Positions 1 through 5,528 of a DNA stretch of 11,010 bases are shown here, piece after piece. Positions within the stretch are counted from its first letter, which is position 1; each line of letters starts with the position of its first letter. The DNA comes from Planctomycetota bacterium (GTDB taxonomy: Bacteria; Planctomycetota; GCA-002687715; DRQF01): the NCBI GenBank assembly GCA_024275615.1, contig JAJRYU010000124.1, positions 1-11,010 of the forward strand. The letters run 5' to 3'. The notes beneath the pieces were generated by a model that searched no databases, was not told where the DNA came from, and was given only the letters and a program-made list of their open reading frames with translations. The position numbers were made by a program, and so were the translations under genes.

Positions 1-149
1 GGCGCAAACTCGACTTCTTGCTCCAAGAGTTGCTGCGCGAAACAAACACGGTGGCCTCCAAAGCCTCCGATAGTGAAATCGCTCGTTGCGTGATCGAAAT
101 CAAGACGGACTTGGAGCGTTTGCGAGAGCAATCGCACAACATTGAATGA
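1..149 (+). CDS. yicC: YicC-family protein, C-terminal end (partial)
   Basis: Only the last 48 codons are in the window; the in-frame reading starts at base 3 and ends with TGA at 147-149. The visible residues include RKLDFLLQELLRETNT, then ASKASDSEI, and the end LERLREQSHNIE. These match the highly conserved C-terminal block (DUF1732) of YicC proteins, which normally finish with a 'R.QVQNIE'-like ending. YicC proteins are known as endoribonuclease-type or stress-related factors in E. coli; the exact role here cannot be read from the fragment. The stop overlaps the start of guanylate kinase (ATGA, 146-149). The yicC-gmk pairing is common in bacteria, which supports both calls and suggests translational coupling. 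Confidence 0.9.
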   Translation, partial: RKLDFLLQELLRETNTVASKASDSEIARCVIEIKTDLERLREQSHNIE

Positions 150-718
150 GAGGATTGATTACGCGCAAAGGCATGCTGACCATCTTGTCTGGCCCATCTG
201 GAGTTGGCAAGAGCACGATTATCGCAAAGCTCTTGACAGATGACCGGTTCGCGTTGAGCGTCTCCGCCACGACACGGCAACCCCGTGACGGTGAGATCGA
301 TGGTGTGCACTATCATTTCTTGTCCGAACAAGAATTTGACGCGCGCATCGAAGCACATGACTTCCTTGAATACGCCACAGTTCACGGTTCAAGCCGCTAT
401 GGCACCTTGGAAGCCGAAGTAGAAAAGTTAGTTGAGAATGGGAAGATCGCAATCTTGGACATCGACGTCCAAGGATTCCTTGATTTGCAAACGACATTAG
501 ATTCAACAAGTATCTTTGTCGCGCCTCCGCGCTTCGAAGTTCTTGAGAAGAGGCTGCGCTCCCGTGGGAGCGAAAACGATGAGACGATCGAGCGGCGCTT
601 GGAAACAGCCCGCTGGGAACTCTCACAACAGGACAGATATGACCATGTGGTCGTCAACGACGATCTCAGTGTTGCTATTCAAACCATCAATGAGTTGCTT
701 TTGGCGGAAGACGCCTGA
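146..718 (+). CDS. gmk: Guanylate kinase
   Basis: This encodes 190 residues, the usual length for guanylate kinase, the cytosolic enzyme that phosphorylates GMP (or dGMP) to GDP with ATP. The P-loop GPSGVGKS is at residues 16-23. The GMP-binding segment SATTRQPRDGEIDGVHYHF is at about 40-58, with the arginines and the YHF end expected of the family. The FLEYATVHGSSRYGT segment is at 73-87, with the YGT that contacts GMP. The DIDVQG motif is at 105-110, and the lid-type RLRSRGSENDETIERRL is at about 136-152. The start at 146 is chosen because its ATG overlaps the yicC stop. The next in-frame ATG (residue 10) would also leave a complete enzyme, so about nine N-terminal residues are uncertain. 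Confidence 0.97.
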   Translation: MRGLITRKGMLTILSGPSGVGKSTIIAKLLTDDRFALSVSATTRQPRDGEIDGVHYHFLSEQEFDARIEAHDFLEYATVHGSSRYGTLEAEVEKLVENGKIAILDIDVQGFLDLQTTLDSTSIFVAPPRFEVLEKRLRSRGSENDETIERRLETARWELSQQDRYDHVVVNDDLSVAIQTINELLLAEDA

Positions 719-750
719 GGCAGCTTGACGTTAGGAAAGAGGAAACCGGC

Positions 751-1095
751 ATGATTGACCAGGGCAGGCTGGAAAGTCTCTATGAGAAAGTGGGCGGTGT
801 CTTTCGGACAACCGTCTTGATTCAAAAACGCATTCGCGAACTCAATCGTGGAGCCAAACGACTTGTCGAAGGTGACTTTAAGAATCCTATCGACGTCGCG
901 GTCGCCGAAATTGAGCAAGGGAAGATCGAGTTGATCGCTGATAACGAGGAGAACCGCGAAGAGATCCGCAAGGAGATCGAGCGCCTCAATCCCCAGCCAC
1001 ATGTGCCACAGGCCGAAGTGCCCACAGACACGTCTGCTGAAGACGAACTCGCAAGACGAATCATGTCGGCGCTCGCCAAGGAACGCAGTACCTAA
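751..1095 (+). CDS. rpoZ: DNA-directed RNA polymerase subunit omega
   Basis: This encodes 114 residues. Omega wraps the C-terminal tail of the beta-prime subunit and helps assemble RNA polymerase. The conserved core is visible in the first 60 residues: EKVGGVFRTTVLIQKRIREL, then NRGAKRLVEG, then DVAVAEIEQGKIEL. This corresponds to the family pattern 'K..nrF.l..l..kRa.qL..Ga', followed by an 'Ai.EI..GKI' helix. The remaining C-terminal part is charged (ENREEIRKEIERL, then a Pro- and Glu-rich tail) and longer than in E. coli omega (91 residues). A clear ribosome-binding site, AAAGAGGAA at about 736-744, precedes the ATG. Its position after gmk is the classical gmk-rpoZ order. Confidence 0.93.
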   Translation: MIDQGRLESLYEKVGGVFRTTVLIQKRIRELNRGAKRLVEGDFKNPIDVAVAEIEQGKIELIADNEENREEIRKEIERLNPQPHVPQAEVPTDTSAEDELARRIMSALAKERST

Positions 1096-1122
1096 CGGCG
1101 CCAGATATTTTGCTAGCAATTG

Positions 1123-1153
1123 GGCTGGTTGAGCTGCTAAGGCTCAGCCGGCC
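1123..1153 (+). promoter_or_regulatory. Stem-loop between rpoZ and coaC, possible attenuator or weak terminator
   Basis: The arms GGCTGGTTGAGC (1123-1134) and GCTCAGCCGGCC (1142-1153) pair over all 12 positions, with two G-U wobbles in RNA, around a 7-base loop. It is followed by TCTCTCCTT rather than a clean T run, so it is a poor match to a standard intrinsic terminator. The hairpin lies wholly in the 81-base gap between rpoZ and coaC. Its 3' foot is only about 10 bases from the GAGG that probably serves as the coaC ribosome-binding site. It could partly end transcription, protect the upstream mRNA, or modulate coaC translation. The pairing is seen in the sequence; the function is inferred. 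Confidence 0.4.
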
Positions 1154-1176
1154 TCTCTCCTTGAGGTCATCTGGGT

Positions 1177-1716
1177 ATGAGTAGTAGACACGTCATTCTC
1201 GGCGTCACCGCTTCGATCGCCCTGCATCGGGGCCTCGACATCACTTCAGCCCTCCGTAAGATGGGTGATCGCGTGAGTGTCGTGATGACGCCCCATGCCA
1301 CGAAACTCATCTCCCCTGTCACATTCCAAGCCATGAGTTTAGAGGTCGTCTATCACGACATGTGGGCTCTTGCCGAATCCATGGATCACGATCACATTCG
1401 CATGGCTCAAACTGGGGATGCTCTTTTGGTAGCGCCGGCAACCGCCGGCACCATCGGCAAGCTTGCTCACGGTATCGCTGACAACATCTTGGTGACGACG
1501 GCCCTAGCATTTTCCGGGCCGTGCTGTTTCGCCCCAGCCATGAATTGGCGCATGTGGAAGAACCCTGTGGTTCAAAAAAACTGCAAGATACTCCAAGACT
1601 TGGGCTGGCACATGATCGCTCCAGCAACAGGTGACCTTGCGTGTGGCGAACAGGGCCCGGGACGTCTGGCAGATGTTTGCGATATCATGGACGCCTTAAA
1701 GCTCGCAACACCATGA
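1177..1716 (+). CDS. coaC: Phosphopantothenoylcysteine decarboxylase (stand-alone CoaC)
   Basis: This encodes 179 residues of an HFCD-family flavoprotein (FMN-dependent Cys decarboxylase). It would convert 4'-phospho-N-pantothenoylcysteine to 4'-phosphopantetheine in CoA synthesis. Visible features are the N-terminal Rossmann start ILGVTASIAL, the likely active-site histidine H73 in DHIRM, and the FMN-binding loop APATAGT. The substrate clamp PAMNWRMW is at 120-127, matching the PXMNXXMW motif with its conserved Asn123. The catalytic Cys156 is in LACGEQGPGR. The loop residues differ a little from common versions (AS for the usual GS/GG; GT for NT), but the catalytic His, Asn and Cys are present. 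The protein stops where the fused CoaBC enzyme would continue, and CoaB follows as a separate gene through an ATGA overlap. A GAGG at 1163-1166 is the likely ribosome-binding site. Confidence 0.9.
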   Translation: MSSRHVILGVTASIALHRGLDITSALRKMGDRVSVVMTPHATKLISPVTFQAMSLEVVYHDMWALAESMDHDHIRMAQTGDALLVAPATAGTIGKLAHGIADNILVTTALAFSGPCCFAPAMNWRMWKNPVVQKNCKILQDLGWHMIAPATGDLACGEQGPGRLADVCDIMDALKLATP

Positions 1717-2339
1717 AGATCCTCGTGACTGCCGGACCGACGCGCGAGATGATCGATCAAGTCCGCTTCCTATCCAATTTATCCTCAGGCAAGACGGGTT
1801 ATGCCCTTGCTCAAACTGCCCATGAACGAGGTCATGAAGTGGTCTTGATCAGCGGCCCCGTCAACATTTCACCTCCTGAGGGGATCCGATTCATCGCGAT
1901 CACGTCGGCTGCGGAAATGCACCAAGCAGCGTTAGAAGTCTTCGACCAAGTCGACGCTGTAATCATGACGGCTGCCGTCGCAGATTACCGTCCGGCAACC
2001 CGCTATGATGGCAAAATGAAGAAAGCCCCCGGTCCCTTTCAATTGGATTTGGTCCGTACCCAGGACATCCTGGCGGATCTAGGGCGCAAAAAGACAACGC
2101 AAATCCTGATCGGTTTCGCTCTTGAGGTGGCAAATGCGGAACTTCATGGCAAAAGGAAGCTCAAACAAAAGAACCTCGATCTCATCGTCCTTAACGGGCC
2201 AGAGAACTTCGGCGCCGAAAACAGTTCGTTTCGCCTCATAGATCACCAGGGGATCAGCGCACCAAGGACGGTAGACAAAGCTGGTCTCGCCCTGCTTTTG
2301 GTCACAAAAGCAGAAGAGATCAGCCACCAGGCCCGGTGA
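1713..2339 (+). CDS. coaB: Phosphopantothenate--cysteine ligase (stand-alone CoaB)
   Basis: This encodes 208 residues from the ATG at 1713, whose ATGA overlaps the coaC stop. It would join cysteine to 4'-phosphopantothenate using a nucleotide triphosphate, feeding its product directly to CoaC. Hallmarks are the N-terminal VTAGPTREMIDQVRFLSNLSSGKTG (shown here in pieces: TAGPTRE, then ID.VRFLSN.SSGK.G), AAVADYRPA, the lysine cluster KMKK, and the nucleotide-region segment QDILADLGRKK. GFALEV, KLKQKNLDLIVLN and a C-terminal TVDKAGLALLLV helix follow. An in-frame ATG exists upstream at 1641, but a start there would run deep inside coaC and add residues with no family counterpart, so 1713 is preferred. 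The gene ends 40 bases before dut. Confidence 0.93.
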   Translation: MKILVTAGPTREMIDQVRFLSNLSSGKTGYALAQTAHERGHEVVLISGPVNISPPEGIRFIAITSAAEMHQAALEVFDQVDAVIMTAAVADYRPATRYDGKMKKAPGPFQLDLVRTQDILADLGRKKTTQILIGFALEVANAELHGKRKLKQKNLDLIVLNGPENFGAENSSFRLIDHQGISAPRTVDKAGLALLLVTKAEEISHQAR

Positions 2340-2379
2340 CCCGCCACCGTCTCCTCCCAAAGGTACCATCGCCAGCATC

Positions 2380-2877
2380 ATGAAAGAGAATCCGGTTCTA
2401 AACCCGGCCAAGAAAATTCCGTCTGCCCCAACCGGGGTCGAGATTCCTATTAAGAAGTCTGCTCAAACGCAGGATCTTCCCTACCCAAAGTACGCCACGG
2501 CGGGCTCAAGCGGGGTCGATTTGCATGCGGCGAACACCGAGAACATCACCCTCCGCCGAGGGGAAATCACCTTGGTACCCACGGGAATTTCTTTGGCTTT
2601 GCCTCTCGGGATCGAAGCCCAAGTACGGGCCAGGAGCGGCTTGGCCCTGAAACACGGCGTCGCCTTGGTCAATGGCCCCGGCACCATCGACGCGGATTAT
2701 CGCGGTGAAATCGGCGTGATCCTCACAACCCTCAAGGATGAACCTTTTGTCATTAAGAGGGGCGAGCGTATTGCCCAACTGGTGTTTGCGCCCATTTGCC
2801 AAGCACACTTTGTCGTGGCCGAAGAATTGTCAGAGAGCGAGCGGGGAGCTGGGGGGTTTGGACACACCGGTGTCTGA
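2380..2877 (+). CDS. dut: dUTP diphosphatase (dUTPase)
   Basis: This encodes 165 residues of a trimeric all-beta dUTPase, which hydrolyses dUTP to dUMP and pyrophosphate, keeping uracil out of DNA and supplying the dTMP precursor. All five family motifs are present in order: AGSSGVDLHA (41-50), RARSGLA (83-89), GTIDADYRGEIGV (101-113, carrying the catalytic Asp), RGERIAQLVF, and the glycine-rich C-terminal arm RGAGGFGHTG (155-164), which closes over the active site. The first 20 or so residues (Lys- and Pro-rich) are not part of the fold and extend beyond the usual N-terminus. No convincing ribosome-binding site sits close to the ATG (AAAGG lies about 17 bases away), so the exact start is less certain than the identity. 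Confidence 0.96.
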   Translation: MKENPVLNPAKKIPSAPTGVEIPIKKSAQTQDLPYPKYATAGSSGVDLHAANTENITLRRGEITLVPTGISLALPLGIEAQVRARSGLALKHGVALVNGPGTIDADYRGEIGVILTTLKDEPFVIKRGERIAQLVFAPICQAHFVVAEELSESERGAGGFGHTGV

Positions 2878-2885
2878 ATATAGCA

Positions 2886-2927
2886 ATCGATGTGACGATT
2901 GGCCCGGGCTCGCATCGATACGAAAAT
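2886..2927 (+). promoter_or_regulatory. Candidate weak promoter with overlapping inverted repeat upstream of ftsK
   Basis: The 132-base gap between dut and the chosen ftsK start is one of the two longest in the window. It holds TTGGCC (2899-2904) and GAAAAT (2922-2927), separated by 17 bases. Each matches the sigma-70 consensus hexamers at 4 of 6 positions. A 7-bp inverted repeat, ATCGATG (2886-2892) and CATCGAT (2913-2919), overlaps this layout and could be an operator. Both matches are modest and could be chance; I list them because a gap of this size within such a tight cluster suggests a control region. Confidence 0.15.
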
Positions 2928-2997
2928 GCGTCCGCGTCTCGTCGATCGGCGGTTCAGTGAGGCAAGCAACGAAGGAATGAATGTTGTGGACGAAATC

Positions 2998-3006
2998 AGG
3001 GAGGAA
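2998..3006 (+). promoter_or_regulatory. Ribosome-binding site that fixes the ftsK start
   Basis: AGGGAGGAA is a near-perfect Shine-Dalgarno sequence ending 3 bases (core about 5-6) before the ATG at 3010. The two upstream candidates are a TTG at 2899 with no such site and an ATG at 2977 whose GAAGGA directly abuts the codon. This favours 3010. Confidence 0.6.
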
Positions 3007-3009
3007 CAC

Positions 3010-5496
3010 ATGGCTGCAAAAAGAGGCCTGACAGCAGCAGCATTGTTCGCATTGTCGCTGTTCTTGTCGGTCAGTTTTGTATCCTTCGACGGGATCTCTC
3101 CCGAGGGGGCCTATCCCCCATTTGCCAACCTCTGCGGTTCCCTTGGCCAGTCAATCGCTGGATCTTTGCTGAAGACGTTCGGTGCTGGCGCATTCGCATT
3201 GTCTTTCTTCGGGATGTTCATTGGCTACTCCGTTCTTATTTCCCGAGAAATCTCCTCGCCTTTCTTGAAGTGTATCGGGGCACTAGTTTTCACGATTGTC
3301 CTCTCCACAAGTCTTCAGGCCTTTGACCCGATGGCTGGATACGGCAACAGTCCCTATCCCCTGGGGGGCGTCGCAGGCGACCAATGTTCTATTCTCATTC
3401 TCCACTGGTTCGGCGGATTTGGCGCCACTTTGATCCTCTTGTTGCTGGCCTGCGCCAGTTTGGTTCTGGCGACAGACCGTTTCTTAATTGATCTTGCACT
3501 GGGTGTTCCGGCGCTCTTCAGCGGCTCACTTTCTCGTCTCAAGTTGCCAACCTTTGCTTTCGCTGGAAATTCCGGAGCTGCAAGTGAAGCTGCTGTGAAA
3601 ACCGCTAAGAAGAAAACCAAGAAGAAATCAGGCCCCAAGAAAAAGGCCAAGAAAAAAGCCCAAGAAGAAATCGCAGAGGAGTTGGTGGAAGAAGACGAGA
3701 ATGAGGGCCTTGTTGACATGGACGAACCAGAAATGGTTCTGGAAGACATCGTTGACGGTGAAACAGATGACGACTTTCTGTATGAGGGCGAGGTCGAAGG
3801 AGAAGACTCTCTGTCTTTGCTCGATGAAGACCTAACCGAAGACCCAGAAACAGAAGATGCGTGGTTGGAAGAAGAATATGGCGAAGAAGAAGACGAGGAA
3901 GACCAAGAAGAAGAGATCATTAGGACCGACCCCATAATTCGCAGGGGTGGCGCCAACAACATCGGCGAGGGCGTCGAGATTCTCATGCTTTCCAGAGAGA
4001 AACACCTGGAAGGCAAGGAAACCTACGAACTGCCGCCGCTCAGTCTCTTAGAAGACCCTGTTGTATTGGATGTTGAAGAAAGAGACGGGGAGATCCGGCG
4101 CAAGGCTCGAAAGTTAGAAGAGACCTTGGAGACTTTTGGCATTAGCGCTCAGGTCGTTGAGATCTCAAGAGGGCCTACGATCACGGTCTACGAATTGGAG
4201 TTGGCAGCAGGAACAAAGGTCAAACGGATTACTTCTTTGCCAGATGATATTTCCCTGGCTCTGAAGGCCAAGACGATCCGCATTGTCGCACCGATCCCTG
4301 GTAAGGCAGCCGTTGGTATCGAAGTACCGAATGAGACTCGGGAAACTGTCTTCTTGAAGACACTCGCATGCAGCGAAGCCCTACGCAGCCAGCACTACAA
4401 CATCCCACTTCTTCTGGGCATGAACGCCGCAGGCGATGCCCTCATTGAAGACCTCACCTCCATGCCTCACCTGTTGATTGCAGGCCAAACCGGTGCTGGC
4501 AAGTCGGTGTGCATCAACAGTATCATCGCGAGTCTGCTGCTGACCAAGTATCCCGAAGAAGTCCGACTCATTCTCATTGATCCCAAGATGGTTGAACTCC
4601 AGGCTTTTCGAGACGTACCACATCTCTTGACTCCCGTTGTGACTGACATGAAAAAGGCCCCCAAGATTCTCGAATGGGCCGTCAATGAAATGGAGCACCG
4701 CTATGAACTGCTATCAGCAGCTGGGGTGAGAGACATCAAAGGCTACAACAGCCTGGATCCGGAAGAACTCGAGGAACGAGTCTCGGAGCACTTCACGATG
4801 GAAGAAATCGAGAAGATGCAAAAGCACTTGCCCTACGTCGTTCTTATCGTCGACGAGTTGGCTGACTTAATGATGACCTCGGCCAAGGAGGTCGAACAGA
4901 GCATTTGTCGTTTGGCACAAAAGTCTCGCGCTGTTGGCATCCACGTCATCCTCGCCACCCAGCGTCCCAGTGTCGATGTCATCACCGGACTCATCAAGTC
5001 GAACATGCCGTCACGTCTTTCGTTCCGTACAGCCAGTAAGATCGACTCCCGAACGATCCTTGATCAAATGGGTGCTGAACGACTCTTGGGACGCGGGGAC
5101 ATGCTCTTCATGTCGCCCCGCTCTGGCGGTGGTCCAGTGCGATGTCAGGCAGCTCTGGTCAGCGACGACGAGATCAAATCACTCGTCCGTTACATCAAGG
5201 AAGTGGCGCAACCTGAATACAGTCGGGAACTCACTCAAGTACCCACGTCGTCGACTACAAACGAAGAGGGATTCCAAGATCGGGATGCCCTATACAACGA
5301 CGCCGTGAGGGCCGTCCTAGCAAGCCAGCGCGGATCGGTGTCGATGTTACAACGCAAGCTGGGTGTGGGTTATACCCGAGCGGCTCGGCTGGTGGATTTT
5401 ATGGCCGAGGACGGGATCGTTGGCAACTTCAAGGGTAGCAAAGCCCGCGAAGTCATGCTGACTCTGGAAGATTGGGAAAAGCAACAAGGCGCCTGA
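3010..5496 (+). CDS. ftsK: FtsK/SpoIIIE-type DNA translocase
   Basis: This encodes 828 residues from the ATG at 3010. FtsK anchors at the division septum and pumps chromosome ends apart with an ATP-driven hexameric motor. Four hydrophobic segments (about 8-26, 57-77, 85-104, 133-154) form the membrane domain. A linker follows, first very lysine-rich (about 198-218, KKKTKKK and KKKAKKK), then strongly acidic (about 221-304). The motor domain has Walker A GQTGAGKS at 492-499, Walker B VVLIVDE at 610-616, and the conserved stretches LIDPKMVEL, ATQRPSVDVITG and RTILDQMGAE. The C-terminal gamma winged helix (about 757-820) contains LQRKLGVGYTRAARLVD, with both arginines of the KOPS-reading helix. 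Frames starting at 2977 or 2899 (TTG) would add 11 or 37 residues, but the Shine-Dalgarno fits 3010. A motorless relative follows directly. Confidence 0.95.
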   Translation: MAAKRGLTAAALFALSLFLSVSFVSFDGISPEGAYPPFANLCGSLGQSIAGSLLKTFGAGAFALSFFGMFIGYSVLISREISSPFLKCIGALVFTIVLSTSLQAFDPMAGYGNSPYPLGGVAGDQCSILILHWFGGFGATLILLLLACASLVLATDRFLIDLALGVPALFSGSLSRLKLPTFAFAGNSGAASEAAVKTAKKKTKKKSGPKKKAKKKAQEEIAEELVEEDENEGLVDMDEPEMVLEDIVDGETDDDFLYEGEVEGEDSLSLLDEDLTEDPETEDAWLEEEYGEEEDEEDQEEEIIRTDPIIRRGGANNIGEGVEILMLSREKHLEGKETYELPPLSLLEDPVVLDVEERDGEIRRKARKLEETLETFGISAQVVEISRGPTITVYELELAAGTKVKRITSLPDDISLALKAKTIRIVAPIPGKAAVGIEVPNETRETVFLKTLACSEALRSQHYNIPLLLGMNAAGDALIEDLTSMPHLLIAGQTGAGKSVCINSIIASLLLTKYPEEVRLILIDPKMVELQAFRDVPHLLTPVVTDMKKAPKILEWAVNEMEHRYELLSAAGVRDIKGYNSLDPEELEERVSEHFTMEEIEKMQKHLPYVVLIVDELADLMMTSAKEVEQSICRLAQKSRAVGIHVILATQRPSVDVITGLIKSNMPSRLSFRTASKIDSRTILDQMGAERLLGRGDMLFMSPRSGGGPVRCQAALVSDDEIKSLVRYIKEVAQPEYSRELTQVPTSSTTNEEGFQDRDALYNDAVRAVLASQRGSVSMLQRKLGVGYTRAARLVDFMAEDGIVGNFKGSKAREVMLTLEDWEKQQGA

Positions 5497-5528
5497 TTTG
5501 AACAAGGCGATTTTGAGGAGATGAAATC

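Noticed and set aside
725..730. TTGACG upstream of rpoZ as a -35 box
   Set aside because: No -10-like hexamer at a suitable distance before the rpoZ ATG; the bases after it are the ribosome-binding site.
1641..1712. Longer N-terminus for CoaB starting at 1641
   Set aside because: It would overlap the C-terminal coding part of coaC and adds residues without family counterparts; the ATGA overlap at 1713 gives the standard CoaB N-terminus.
2864..2873. Perfect 10-base palindrome ACACCGGTGT at the end of dut
   Set aside because: No loop and no T run, and it encodes the conserved HTGV end of dUTPase, so the coding constraint explains it.
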